From positions 2,420,001-2,484,000 of the forward strand of contig OZ025208.1 in the NCBI GenBank assembly GCA_964019055.1: 64,000 nucleotides of DNA. Direction: 5' to 3'. Below the pieces are notes generated by a model. It had not been told where the DNA came from, did not search any database, and saw only the letters and a list, made by a program, of their open reading frames with translations. Positions 10,147 through 25,100 of the stretch are shown here, in pieces (position 1 is the stretch's first letter; each line of letters starts with the position of its first letter). This DNA comes from Anthopleura xanthogrammica (lineage: Eukaryota > Cnidaria > Anthozoa > Actiniaria > Actiniidae). The position numbers were made by a program, and so were the translations under genes.

Positions 10147-13100
10147 CTAAATCAAAACGGAAAAAGAAACATTTTATAAGTTTATAGGCTCTGTTAAGTT
10201 GAAGACTGCCCGGTACTGAATGTTCCTTGTGAGACCATAAGCAAAAGTGTACTTAAAAAATTCAAATTGCAAACTTCAAACTTCCAAAGTTATCAAACCC
10301 TAATACAGGTTTTCAACTTCAAAAACATGGGACCCTGTAATCTTTTTCTTAAAACAGGCAGAACTCAAAAAACACTTTTCACAAAGTTCGAAAAACCTTT
10401 TACTCTTAGAGAAAAGGTTATACGTACAGTTACCACTCGTTTTGGACCAGAATTATTATTAGTATTTCACCAAAAATCAAAAATTATTTGCAAAAAAAAA
10501 ATAAAAAATTGTCGTTTCCAATGGTCGATTTACAGATAAATTTAGCAAAAAAATACAGTGGGTCATACCTTTATCGGTCATTGACGAGTGATCGTGGCTA
10601 GGAAAGTTGTGTTTCTTGCTCTGATAATCCGATTGTTTAAAGACATCCCATACAAGAGTGCCATTGGTATCGCTTTCAAAGCCACAAAGCTCATTATTAA
10701 AAATGCAAACTCCTTAGTAAGAATATGAAGAAAAAGCAATTAAGAGAAGATGACAGCAAAAATCGTATAAAATCAAAATCTGACGGTCGATCTTATTGTA
10801 TCGTAATAAACCAACTAGAGTTTCCAAAAGTGTAAATGATGATTTCGCGCGTACTAAAGGGTCCCGGTAAAGTGTCAAGTGAGATCTGAGTTTGAACGCC
10901 AAATTATAATCACTGCTTTATTTGTTCAACTGAAGCTCAAAAGAGGGGAATAGACAGTTATATGTTTTTATAGGAAAAGTTCATTTGATTTTCCCCATAG
11001 TTTTCAGATCCTGTCTGGATGTGAATGTGTTCGAGTTGTTACTCTGACAGCGACCAAGCGAGTTGTTGATTTTTGATGAAGCCTTTTATGAACCAATAAA
11101 CTAGTATAGGTTTAAACCCGCCTGTCATTTGAAAAAAAAATTGTAGACGGAATTACAAGGAATCTACAAGAACATATAAGCTCTATTGTAAAAATAAAAC
11201 GTTTGCTAAAAATTGCCGGCTAATTAATGATAATCGAGAGATCTCATATCACCTTTCCTGCTACCACTTAATACACTTGTATAGTTAATTCAAAACTGAT
11301 ACGGACAAGCCATTTCCGTTAGCCAACCAGACGCCGATGATTCTACGATTTTTCTAATTGCAATCTTCTGTGAGTATTCAAGATGTAAATTTCAAACTTA
11401 GAATCCACAAAACCACTGAAATACTTCTTAGACTATTCAGTACTGTTTTGAATGAATTAATTTCTCTGAAATATGAGACACACGGTGACTGGTCAGGTCA
11501 CAAGGCCGCGAACAGTTATCTAAATATATAACCCGAGTATATAAGTTCGATTATATTTTGGCTCTCTCAGTTGGTCAATTATTGACAAAATCGTTTTGGA
11601 AGTAAATATGGTGGAATATCCCGAGATAGCGAACCAATGAGAACATACCATCTATGTAAGTTCCCGCATTGGTATATACTAACATGGTTTATTTTGCAAA
11701 TAGGCCAACCTAATACCAAAATATGAGCGAAATCGATCTTTCGACTACTGCCGGCGCTTGCTCGATTTGCCTTTAAAATTTAAAAAGGAGATATGCCAAT
11801 AACAAAATGCTACAAAATCATTTTGTGCATTAAATCACTGTATAGTCTACGTTTATTCTTAAAAGATGGTGGTCATGTTAATGAGATGATACTGGTGAAG
11901 ATGAAAATGATGACAATGGTCATGTTATAACAATACCGATGAGGACGATAGTGATTCTGACGAGGATGCTCATGATGCTGGTGATGATGAAGATGAAGAT
12001 GATCACAATAGTCGTATTATAACAATACCGATGAAGCCGATGTGATTCTGAATAGGATGGACAAGATGCATAGTGGTGGTTGTGGCGGTAGGTGGTTGTG
12101 ATGATCATGGTGTTATTGGCGGTGATGCTGAGGATTATGATGATTGTGATCATCATAATGTTGGTGATATGATTTTATATGATTTGATGGTTACCTCTTT
12201 GTACTTGCATTTGACACAATTTGTCCTTGGGCATTTCTACGAGAAAATCTATAAGCAAGCAAAATGACATTCAAACTTCTATTCAATTCGGATATTAGCT
12301 AAAATACTCACCATTACAAAGGGAAAGGCAAAAGCCTCATGTAGATTTGGCACCAAAAGTTATCAGTAAATGCGAAAACTGACTCCGGCCTACATTTGTG
12401 CTTTGAGACTTCATGCAGTTTATATATATATATTTTAAAGAGAGTATTCGAAAGAAAGAAAAATGTAACCATTAATTGCTTCCAAAAGTACTGTTATCGT
12501 CATAGCTGATATTTATTGCTTTCTTGCTGTTGCGGCGTTTCAGGGGAAATTTATTTCAACACATTGCATCACAAATAAAACCTATTGTTTTCATGCAAAT
12601 TGACCAGTAGATGTGCTCGCCAGAAATTTAAGAGCTGTAAACGAGGTATGTCAAGGTTTTCCCGGCAAAAAATCACCCTTTATTTGTACCAATTCCCGCC
12701 ACCTGTAACTAATGCCCTGTCCCTAAGAAAGCAGTTTATACCACAGCATTCCTGATGTAGTTTATCTTCACAGGACATCTGCTGGCCACAAGAACTGCAC
12801 GTCCCATCCAGACACTGGTGCTCTGAACATTTTTTACCTACATATGAAAGAGACACAAGTATGTAAGGAACTGAAAGCTAATATTGATTTCTTCACAAGG
12901 ATGCAATTTTTTTTTCTAGAACGGTTCCGCTTTGCCTAAATTATGCTAACTTATAGCAGTGAAAAAATTCAAATGGAAAAAAAAAGATAGATAAACATAC
13001 GAATCAACAAACACTACAATCATTCCTCATGAAAAGTGATTTTTGTTTTTACTATAGTTCTTGTTTTTGGTAAAAACATATCTGGTAAAAATTTGCTAGT

Positions 13101-16100
13101 CGCCATCTTATCATGCAAAAGCTAAATTTATACGGATGGGCTGCCTGTGGTATGCGTGCAATCAAGCACAACCTGTCTTTGCTGGGAATGTAGAGCTAAA
13201 AATTTGTAGAAGTTTTTTTTTCTACTTTTGAATGAGAATCGTTGTAAAAAACATTTGAATGAAAGTTTGTGTGGTCTAAAAGTGTTTAAAAGGTTAGCAA
13301 AACCTTCTTAGTTTTCCAACAACTTCAATTAGCTTCACATGGCAAGGGCATTTGATTATCACATATTTTCAAAACCAAAAAGGAAAAAAGAATGAATATG
13401 ATTTAATCTGTGAAAAACTAATATTTCCCCGTGATTATTAAACGTTATTTCCCCCGAAAACTAGGATGCAGTCACGCGTTACGCACGTACGATGTTTTTT
13501 TGAGCTAGCATAAACCTGCAATTTTTCTCCTTATAGTACACTCGACAAAATTACACGATTCTGATTGGTCTAGAGGAGTACAATTAGAGTGTTAATTGGT
13601 ACTCCGCGGGAGTACCAATTAGGTCGCTATGGAAACACGGCCAAAAGCGGCAAATTTCCTCAGTGAAATGAGTGAAATTCCCCAAAAAATCAGTGTTTTA
13701 TAGATTAAAATGGAAAAATTTCAGAAAACTGTTCAGTACACACATAGGAAGGCCTCAAATTATGATAACTAGACAAATTCAAGACCTAATAAATCATGTT
13801 TTGTAGTAGAAAGTCGTTTTTTCTTTCTAGTTTTCGCCAAACAATTTGAGTTGGAGTTTTGAATGTTCTCGTTTTACTACCTGTTGTCTTCTGTGGTCTT
13901 CTCGAAAAATATATTCAACACCACATCTACAATAATTGTACAATATGTAGAAAACAGCTAACAATAGTTTTAAAGCAAATTTCTTTCCGTTCAGCGAAAA
14001 AACACAGCGAGTAGTGGCTCGTTTTTTGTTTTGAAAATAGTTAAGATCAAATCTTACCGGCAAACTGTCGCCAGAGTAATTGTAGAGAGACGAATTCAGC
14101 TATTTATCACAAGTTAATTGATCCTAAGTTATCAATCCAGTCTTGAAATAATAAAATCTTCAGATAATTCACCATTCAAAGAAAATAGCAGCAAAATTCT
14201 TCAAGCTACAGGAGGGAATAACATCCAAAGCACATGGTCTGATCACTGGCGACTCGTTCACGGCAAGCTGTACTTCAAAACTTTTAACTTGAACGACATA
14301 TTTGTCGCTTTTATCCCTTTTGATGTTGTCCAGCTAACTTGTTTTCAAAGAAAGTATTTTTGAAATTGTGTTTTTGCAGTTATTAGCAAATGCTAAGAGG
14401 AAAAAAACTTATATTAGCGAACTGTAAACTCTCAACTTTCGCTTAGTTTTCACACAGTACGTTTTCAAAGAAAAGTCGCTTCTTGATTCGCTGTTTAGCT
14501 GTCAGTACTGTCATTCACTAGTTGTAAACATGCATTAAAATGGCTTTTTACTTGAGATATAAAATTATTTTCTAGTATTTTGTAGTTCAAATCATACATA
14601 AAATACTAATCTAAAAAGGTTTTACAGCAACGTTAACACTTTCTATGCTGTTCTTGACTTAGCTTTCTTGGAGAAGGGTCGGTTATAGCAAAGGCAATGA
14701 AGATGGATGAATGCCTTCGCTTCGCATTTTTTATAAAATTTTGTCGAGTGAACTATAAATAAAAAATCGCACGACCTTCTCGTACAATTTGGAATTAATA
14801 GGCACTCGTAATGTTTTGAAAGTTCTTTAATTGCACTCGCCTAAAGGCTCGTGCAATTACAAGAACTTTCAAAACATTACTCGTACCTATTAATTTCCAA
14901 ATTGTACTCGAGGTCGTGTGATTTCCTATACAAATTTCCACGAGTGATTCTTATCGAATGTAAAAAAAGGACTTTCTTTTGTAGTTTTCTAGCTTAGCCG
15001 TTTTTCCGTAATTGACGTAGAACAATTAATCCTTTCTTACGCTATTATACATAGTATAGATAGATAACTTGCTCACCACAATGATTTTCGTCTATTACGC
15101 TATTATATATATTATAGATAAATAGCATGTTCAACACCATGATGTTCGTCTATTACGCTATTATATATAGTATAGATAGATAACATGCTCAACACAATGA
15201 TGTTCGTCTATTACGCTATTATACATAGTATAAATAGATAACATGCTCACCACAATGATGCTCGTCTTCGCCATCTGGACAGTCCTTCTTTCCATCACAA
15301 AGTATGGTGTGATGAATACACTTCTGATTGGCACAGGTAAAGTAACCAGTTGGACAAATGCATCCTTCTTCATCTGAATCATCAAGACAGTCACCATGGA
15401 CATCATTACATCTATTATGACTGCTAATGCACTGACCATTCTCACATTTGAACTCAGTAACTTTGCATTGGAAGCCTTGAAGAAATGATAAAGAAAACAA
15501 TGTTTTAATGGTAGTTTTTTTAATTAAATTACAGCGCGACGCGCCTTACCGTGGCCACCCTGCCAAAGTTTCGTACAAGTACGATAAATCACTTCTTGCA
15601 AAGAATTTCCACATGAAAAAGACTGCCTACGAAAGTATTAAGTGTTAGCAAGCCAAAAGAGCAAAACTGGTTATAGTAATAGAGATTTTTAAGCATTTTC
15701 TTCAAGTTCTTGCTCCGAAGTTCAAATATTTGCGGTACCAACAAAGCAAGTCCACATGCAAATTTACAGATTCTCGCTTTCTGATTGGCTAACTTGTAAA
15801 AAAGTTTGTTGGGTGGCTACGGTAAGGCGCGTCGCGCTGTAACAAGTCACTTTTTGCAGTTTGAGTTGTAGTTAGAGAAATCAAAACTTGTTTCAACAAC
15901 ATTCTAGCCCGCTACCTTCAGACCGGATCATGTGATCATCGACGTTACTTAAAACATTCAAAGTTGGCAAAGACAGGGAAAAAATCACTCGCTTTGTACG
16001 TTACGCATGGCTCATGTTAATGTCTTCTGGAATATTACCTCAATTCTCTTTGCTTGTTTGTATGTTGTTGTTTTTTTCTGTGTTATTTTGTCTCTAGGAT

Positions 16101-19100
16101 AATTTCATGTATGCCACTCATTTAGATATTTATATAGATAGTGTTTGGAAGCTCTGATAATAAATATTATATTCTTAGGTTGATGTGACAATCGATAAAG
16201 TTTGCAAGTTGTTTTCTGTAAATCGTTAGAATTCGAGCATCGATACCTGGCTTTGCAAATACTGGGTGCAGTGTACAGGATCTGCTGATTACTTGAACAT
16301 CCCTTATTGCGATTGAAATAGAACCGTTTGTCCTAGAATACCCCTTGAAAGAAATCTTAAAAAAGAAAAACAGCAATACTCATAAGTTTGATTAAATTGT
16401 CTTTCTAATGCACAAGTACCCGGACAAATTCACTCGAAGGGTATAAGAGAAGCAATAAGCGACTCTACTGACAATGATTGAGAATCTGAGGACCAAATCC
16501 GCGGGCAGAGTGGTACGAGACTGCGCAATAGCAGTTCCCACAGCCCGTTCTTTCACATAGCTAAGGGTATTCTGAAACTATCGATCGTCTCCTCCAAACA
16601 CATGATAAACAGCACTTTCCATAAAACGTCGTGGGCAGTAAAACAATAGTTTTGTTCAATCATCCATTTTTTTTACAACACCAATTTTCCATTGATAAAT
16701 AGAATTTGGTTTCGAAATTAAGGTACCTTAAAATCGTTCTTTGACTTCAAAGGGACCCTTGCTCTTTCCCACACTTCCCCTTGATTGCCTGAGATCAGGC
16801 ACAGGTGATCCTTGCTCAAAGTAGTTTTGCTGAAGACCTCAAGACGGGACGTAGTGTTTGAAGGAAGAAGATAAGAAAATTCAAGGCACAGGCTTATGTG
16901 GTCATAATCAGAGTTCCAAGGCATGGAAGGAGATTCCAGGGATGAATATCCAGGTGTGGTTAGAACTATAAAATTTCCTACATCAACAGAAAAAGAAAGA
17001 GTTTACTGTATATAACTTTCTTACGAACCGAAAACTTTCAGAAAACCCCGCGACTCTTTCATTAGGTAGACGCATTCATGTTCTATCAGATGTCAGATTT
17101 CCCCGTTGTTTTCGGTTGGTCGAATAACAAGCTTGTAAATACTAGAAGTTTAGTGCATACCAGAAATCAGATTTCCCCGCTTTACTCTATTGTTCGGATG
17201 ATATACGCTTGTACTGGAAGTTAGTGCATACATGTAAATACTTGTAGTTTTGGGCATAGCAGAAGTCAGAAATTCCCTCATTCATTCAAAGGAGTACGTT
17301 ACAATTTGATTTGTGTTGCAATGTGACAGGCGTTCCTCGTATCTGGTAAAGAAGCACGCGCTGTAAAAGAAATAATCACGCGGCCAAAAAAAAAAAAACG
17401 CAACTTCTCACGTGATCGCGATCCGTGCGTGTACGTGTAAATAGCGGAATGACGAGTATTGTCGAGGGGAGTGAAACGGCCATATTTCCATTGTCCTATG
17501 CTGGTAACAAATTGCTATGCACATAGCCCTTTGCTCTGCACATAAGTGTATTTCTTGATGGACGAATTAAGAGTCTTAATCTGTAAGAGTCAAACCTAAG
17601 CAGGCCAGTGAACCTCACAGATTTCGCTCAAATTTGATATATAAACTTTTTTGGGGGTCCTAAATACAAAATCGAAAATATTTTGTCAAAAGAAAATTAC
17701 GGTAAAAGTTGGGGGGAGGGTCAGTTTTAGGGGTCGTGGCTGTTTATAATACCTATACATATGGAGGTAGTTTGCTAAGCTGTTTAAATAATTGTCAGGT
17801 TTTACTATGTGCGATCAAAGTATGTGAATATAGGTTCATTTTGATACACAAAATATTTTACAAAATATAAATGCTTATATTTTTTGGAGCGCTTCCAAAA
17901 CAGTGCTCGAACAGCATTCTAACTAGTCATCTTTAGCCTTTTTTAGATATTTTTCATGTCTTTTTTTACACTAAGATTGGCCATTTTTTATGGAGTTGTC
18001 ACATAATCCGTTTCTATAGATACTGCTACCAGCACCACGCGAAAAATATTTTTATTTTGGACTATATGATTGGTTGAAATGGGTCATGTGCTTTATATTT
18101 TCACTCCTCTCAACTTATAATCGTCGCTCCGCTCCTCGCAAAATATTTGTCGATTTTCGTTGGCCCGACTTAGCAAGACCAAGTCGACGAGAAATGCCTG
18201 TCTCATTCTTCTCGCAGCCTGCGTTACGTAGCCAGATGCTACAAGGAACGCCTATCACATTGTAGATCATTCGCACGCTAGGTAAAGAAACGAATATAAA
18301 AATAAACAAAATTTTAACGATCTCCTCTGATTCATTGTTTGATCGGATGATACACACGTGTAATGCAAAATAGTGCACACGTGTATAATAATGATGCATT
18401 TCTCGGAAAACAATGAGTTTTGCATCTCCAATACTCTCTTTATTTCCCGAGGCTAAGCCTACCCCAAAAAATTAAATTGTTTTGATTATAGTCGGTAACC
18501 GGGTCAATACGGCCGCGAAAGGGATAGACCAAAGTGGCCGTATTAGCGGGGTGTCCGTATTAAGCGGGCTTTCAAAATATACAGTATATACGTCAGAACT
18601 ACGTGTTTTAGTAATATAGTACAATAAATACAGTATACAGTTTCGGACAACACCTTCAAAGGGAAAGAAGCCGGCAATAAGCAATGATTGCAGTAAATCA
18701 TCGACATCTAAAAAGTCGAAAGAGTCAAAAAACTTGCTTTTGAGAACTTTGTTAGCATGCAACTAACATCATGAAAGGTCAAACAACGGACAGAACATAG
18801 GAGTCAATCGTATTTAGGTTGAAGAAAGCATTAATTTACTAACGCGCCGCTCTGGGATGGGGACAGTTGAAAATATACAGCGTAGATACCAGTGTCCGTA
18901 ATATAAGGTTAACTTTGTATGGCAGCCTGTCAATTGGGTTATACAAAAAAGTGACGGTTGGCCGTTAAACCAGTGTCCGTATTAAGCGGGTAAATTGAAT
19001 AGAAAATGTATGGGTATTTCGTTGGAACCTACCAAACTGTCCGTAATAACCTGAGGGCCGTATTAAGCGGGTAGCCTTAGAACGCTACTGTATTTGATTT

Positions 19101-22100
19101 TACGAACGTAATTATCATTTCAAATCAGGCGCGTCACATCGTTTCCACGAAGATCAATTTGACCACATCCATCTATTCCCTATTCTCTTCCACGTGACGT
19201 GCTCTCGTCCAATGGATGGGTAAGCTTCATAAGGAGCTCGAGGTTTGTTTGTTTAATATAGATTATTGGATAACTTATTGTCAATACATTTCTACCTAAT
19301 GGTAATTCTTCTCTCAAATAGAAAGAATACTTAAAACTAACTTCTTATCTCGATACATGCTTTTCCCTCGCTTTTCTCACCTTTTTCCGAACTCCACTGG
19401 CACGATGGACTGTCGTGTGATGATGATACGATCCATCCCGGACATATGCCATTGTCAAAAAAGCATTGGAGTCTGGTGGAATCTGAAAAGATAAAATGTG
19501 TTCTCTAAACTCGTCCACTTAATAATTGTCAAATGCTCTGTTTTGTAATGCCATATTGTTTGCTTACCGGAAACTTGTATGGACTTCACTATACGTCTTT
19601 TCCCCTGCCAATGCGTTAGGTCGCCAGGAAAGTGATACAATAACTATCGATATTACAAGATTATTTGAAAATATTCTGTCAAAATCCCGTACATTTAAGT
19701 AAAATGCTTTAGACTAAACATACACAAATATATGCTTAATCCGAGCTACGTATAGTAAGACAGCAGGCAAATCATGTGCATGGAGAACAGAAAAAGCTGT
19801 TCTATTTAATCTGTATTTGTGTGGTTCATTTTTGAGCTATTTTCTTTGTGCGGATATGGGATCTTAAATTTGAGATCATAAATCTCAAATTTCGTGGAGC
19901 ACCATACTTAAGAAAAAAATGGTAACCCGTCGAGCTGATTTTTCATGGCTTGATTACACCATCACCTAGACCGTCCGTCCTGTACTACCACAGAGTTCAC
20001 GTGCCCTATGCTTACTCGCAAATGCAAAGAAAACATTGCAATATAAATATAGCTGAAGATGGTTCAAGAAGTATTTCTCATTTTTGATAACGTTTTTTTT
20101 AATGACTGAAAGTACTGCAGAATTCATGTCTGTCTTAATTATAAAGGGACCGAAAACAATTTTTCGTCTTCATTGAAATTCGCCGAAGATCACTTCCCGA
20201 TGCGTGTGGTTGTGTTTGTGGTTGTAAACTCATCCAGAAAAAGTGGCCTGAAGACCAGAAAAACTTGATTACACTGCAAGAATAATCTTTCACTCCCGTA
20301 GAAAATACTTCGTAGAAGGTACATTCAGTAATGTTAAATATATAGATTTAGGCACTGCCTAAAAGTAGTGCTAAAAACGTGACAATTGTGTGACGCGGCA
20401 TAACGGCGGTTACAGCGTTACCACTTCTTCTGATTTTACCACAACCCAGGAGGAAAAACTAAAAGGAAAACCTTTATTTTGAGCCTTCATAAGCATTAGA
20501 AAACTTTTCAATTCGAAGAAAAATAATTTTAGATTCTAGAACATATGAATAAATGTATAGAACAAAGGATTTTATTCAGCAAATCTTAAGTTATAAGTTT
20601 TTTTAGATGGAAAGTGAACTAGACTGAAAATTGTCGAAAAATTATATAAGCTTAAGCTTACATTCACTTGAACTTCACATATAAAAAGAGACATATTCAT
20701 TAATGCAAGATAATAACTTTCTTTGTTTGTAAGTTGGTCTTTGAAATTTTTTTTTCAGATTTATTCTTAACTTTATTATCGAGCGAAATATCTTACAAAA
20801 ACATAAGCTTATCCATAAAAAAAAACAAGCTCATCATTTTTGCGATTGTGTAATAATAAAAGCTGGAAAAGCCCGATAAATAGCAAATATTTGTTATGAT
20901 ATGTATTCCTTTTTCATATTTCATTCAACATTAAAATAAATTATCTATAAAAAAAGTCAAACTATCCAAATGATTGTTAGTACTAGGTTAGCCTGAGTCG
21001 AATCAAGGCGACGAAGGTTCCTTCTTCCAGGTTTTATTCTATTCACCCTCTAGCTTCATCTGCCTAATTACAATTCTATTCCCTACCATTTTTATACACT
21101 TCTAATGAGACATAACCCAAACGGAACTTTCCGGAGTGCTAATTAACCTACCCAAACAATAATCCGTGTGTGGGAGGCCACCATGATTCCGTCGAGTGGC
21201 TACCCACTGTTTGGGGAATACCCACACAGTTCCGCCTAGGACAAGTCTCATCAGGCTACAACATTAATCAATATCAAATCAATCAAAGGGGAATTCCCTT
21301 TGCAAAGTGCTAATCACAATGTGTAGAAAGTGTTGTCTAACATGATTATAAAAAATATGAAATCTCCTTTTGACATCAGAATTCCTCGCGTGAGGCTCGC
21401 TGGCCGTCAGATATATTTTTTCAAAGAACTAAGTCTTTTTACTAAGTCTTAGCCTTTTTTTTTTCTTGAAATGGGATCAGAAACAAAAAATCAAAGCCTC
21501 AAATACCGCTTTTTTGGTGCACAAGTATTGAAGAAAAAGATGATAAAAATGTAAAATGCCGCAAAAACAACAAACTATCCAAGTTTTTCTGACAATGTTG
21601 GCTTGTCTGAGAGTTTCTCCAGGTAGTTTACACATTTTTTTGTCGATTTTTTACGAAATCTTAGTTAACATTAATGAATTTACCTTCTATGAAGTGTTTT
21701 CTACGGCACTGAAATATTATTCTTGCAGTATAATCAGGGTTTTCTGGTCTACAGGCCACTTTTTCTCTCACTAAAGTTTTAGTCACTAAACTTTATCGCA
21801 AGATTAAGAATCTTCCCTCGCTAAATCTTCTTAAGCAAGTCACTAAAGTCGAAAAATTGTTTTTGTTCACTTTAAGACAGACATGACTTCGATTAAACGT
21901 ATTTTTGGTATTGCAAAAATAAGAAAAAATATTTCTTGATCCATCTTTGACTACATTATTGCGATTTTTTATGTGCATTTGTGAGTAAGCAAAGCGCGCG
22001 GTAACCCTGTGCATAGTGGTACACGCCGCTCGTATGGACAATAGAATGACGTACTAAAGCCATGTCATATATGCTTACTATTGAGACGGGAAATGCAGAG

Positions 22101-25100
22101 CGTAGGTTAAAAGTTAAAAAGAGCTGTAATAGAATAACGGATAAATAATGGCTTAAAGGAGAATAAAGGCTTATTTTCCTTTATTATATTTGGGCAATAC
22201 AGTTGAAATTACCTACCATAAAGGGTCTATTTTGCGAGGGTTGTCCAATACTGTCGACCTGATACGGATCGTCAAAGAAGTTCACGATCCGTACGGTTCG
22301 TGAAACTCATTTGTATGCATAAAACAAGCATATCATTATCGATAACTATGTACAACGTTTTACGGTAATCCTGTGTAAAGTGTTTATGGTCACCCTGTGG
22401 TAATTCCGATGATCCCTAACACACACTCCATCCCTTGTACTAAAGACCTTACTTACACATTACTATAGCCAGGAATGGTAAAGGTTGAAGTTTTTAACTT
22501 TAACAAATTTAAGTGATGAAGGGTAAAAAAAATTGTACCCTACCACTTACGGATGGTACGATATGTACGAATCGTACGGATGGTACGAATTGAGAGCTAT
22601 CATGGCAAGAAAGTCTTCGTGCAATCCGTGAAAATTCATGAATGGGCTTCCTGTGTTATGGGCTTGACTCAACTCAACTGGGCCCCCACCACCCTTACGA
22701 TCCGTACGATCCGTACGGATCGTACGAACCGTGCATCTAATTATCGTTTCGTGCATTTCGTGCAATCCGTGAAAATTCATGAATGGGCTTCCTGTGTTAT
22801 GGGCTTGACTCAACTCAACTGGGCCCCCACCACCCTTACGATCCGTACGATCCGTACGGATCGTACGAACCGTGCATCTAATTATCGTTTCGTGCATTTC
22901 GTGCAATCCGTGAAAATTCATGAATGGGCTTCCTGTGTTATGGGCTTGACTCAACTCAACTGGGCCCCCACCACCCTTACGATCCGTACGATCCGTACGA
23001 ATCGTACGAACCGTGCATCTAATTATCGTTTCGTGCATTTCGTGCAATCCGTGAAAATTCATGAATGGGCTTCCTGTGTTATGGGCTTGACTCAACTCAA
23101 CTGGGCCCCCACCACCCTTACGATCCGTACGATCCGTACGGATCGTACGAACCGTGCATCTAATTATCGTTTCGTGCATTTCGTGCAATCCGTGAAAATT
23201 CATGAATGGGCTTCCTGTGTTATGGGCTTGACTCAACTCAACTGGGCCCCCACCACCCTTACGATCCGTACGATCCGTACGGATCGTACGAACCGTGCAT
23301 CTAATTATCGTTTCGTGCATTTCGTGCAATCCGTGAAAATTCATGAATGGGCTTCCTGTGTTATGGGCTTGACTCAACTCAACTGGGCCCCCACCACCCT
23401 TACGATCCGTACGATCCGTACGGATCGTACGAACCGTGCATCTAATTATCGTTTCGTGCATTTCGTGCAATCCGTGAAAATTCATGAATGGGCTTCCTGT
23501 ATTATTTGCTTTACTCAACGGCAACTAGCCCTCACCATCCGTACGGATCGTATAGTACGTCTCGTATACGTCTCGTGCAATCCGTGAACCTAATGAATGG
23601 AGTACTTTTGTTACATGGAAACTTCAACTATATATATCTTCACCATCTCAACCATCTTTGCTATTTTTACAAGTAAGATCCTGCATCTATAATATGAATT
23701 TGAAAGATTCATCATTTCCTACTTTACGATCTTAGAAAGAATTTAGTGATCTTTGAAGATGAAATTTATAATAAATTTGTTTTTATTAACGTACGCTACG
23801 TTTCAAGAAATACTCCATGTTGGGCTATCGAAATATTCTAAAAAAATGCTGCAGATAACCTAAAGCAATGTAGTCCAGTAAAGCAAGTTAACATTATTTG
23901 TTTACGTTTTCAAAGTTTCTCTTTTGAACGTGGTAATTTGAGGATTGTAAGTTTCTTCTGCGCTCAGCATAGTATACAAAGGACGTAATAGTTATAACAC
24001 TTGGAATATTGTGATATGAGTTTATTGCTAGTATACATATTACAATAAATAAGGTCCTAGTCCGGCATTCGAAATATTTAATAAAAATCACAGCAGATAC
24101 TAGGTAATGTAGTGAAGTAAAAGCGAGATTACCTTGTTTAGGTTTTCAAAACTATTCTTATGAACGTAATCATTCGGGGATTCTACAGTTATTAATATTT
24201 TTGTGATCTGAACCGATCGCTGGACATTCATCCTCTAGAAATACTCCGTTTGCAGCAGTCGCCCAGGTTCTAATGTCCAGGGTAACTGCGAAGTAAAAAT
24301 TTATTAAAAAATTAACAATGAAGGGCTATGTTTTTTCCAGAAAAATAAGGGGAGGTTATCACAATTTCTTTGTGCTGAGATAAAAAAACTCCAGTCCTCA
24401 GTCCTCCCCCCTCATTAAACATATGTACTGTGCCTTACACTGACTAGTGTGATATGTTCTCTCTTTTACATATTAAAATATAAATTATTGAAATTCTTTT
24501 GGCCTTTTGGTTTGCATAAAGGAATATATTATATTCCATATATATGTTGTGATAAATTTATGGAAATATAATGAAGTGAAAAAATATATTTTAAAATAAT
24601 GTGAAATGGGTATAGTTTTCCCAATGGAACTGACAGAACTTTTGAGCTCGAATGTTTGATCAACAAACTCAAATTCATAAAAATTGTTTTAGCAGTTATG
24701 GATTCTTTTCTAAATGAACCTTAGAATGCATTTATTGTAAGACAGATATTTACAATTTTTAGAAATCACTGCAGTCTGTTTCACATGTGTATATGGAAAA
24801 CACATTTTAGCTTGTCCAATGCAACTGTGAGTGGGAGATTAATGCAGGATCGGGGTATTATTATATATAGGGAGCTATTTTTGGTTATTATTATCCAACC
24901 TGGAACTAAGGTTTAAATGTACACTTCTATTGTTGATTGAAATTGAATTGAAACTGTGGTTAGTTTGTATCTCCTTGTTGAAAGAGGTAATGAAAATGAA
25001 ATGTCATATCTTCAATTACCAATCACAATATTCTGGTTTGTTTACCTTAATTTCTCTGAAGTTAAACTCAGCTAGAATGCACACAAAACAAAAGGGGTTA

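Noticed and set aside
13827..14063. 78-codon antisense frame conserved in family A copies 2 and 3 (13827-14063, 56187-56423)
   Set aside because: The copies are recent duplicates, so shared openness is expected. It is broken in copy 1 and resembles no protein.
22547..23587. 325- and 344-codon open frames on opposite strands
   Set aside because: Both follow from a stop-free 141-bp satellite unit divisible by three. There is no start context, splice structure or protein-like composition.
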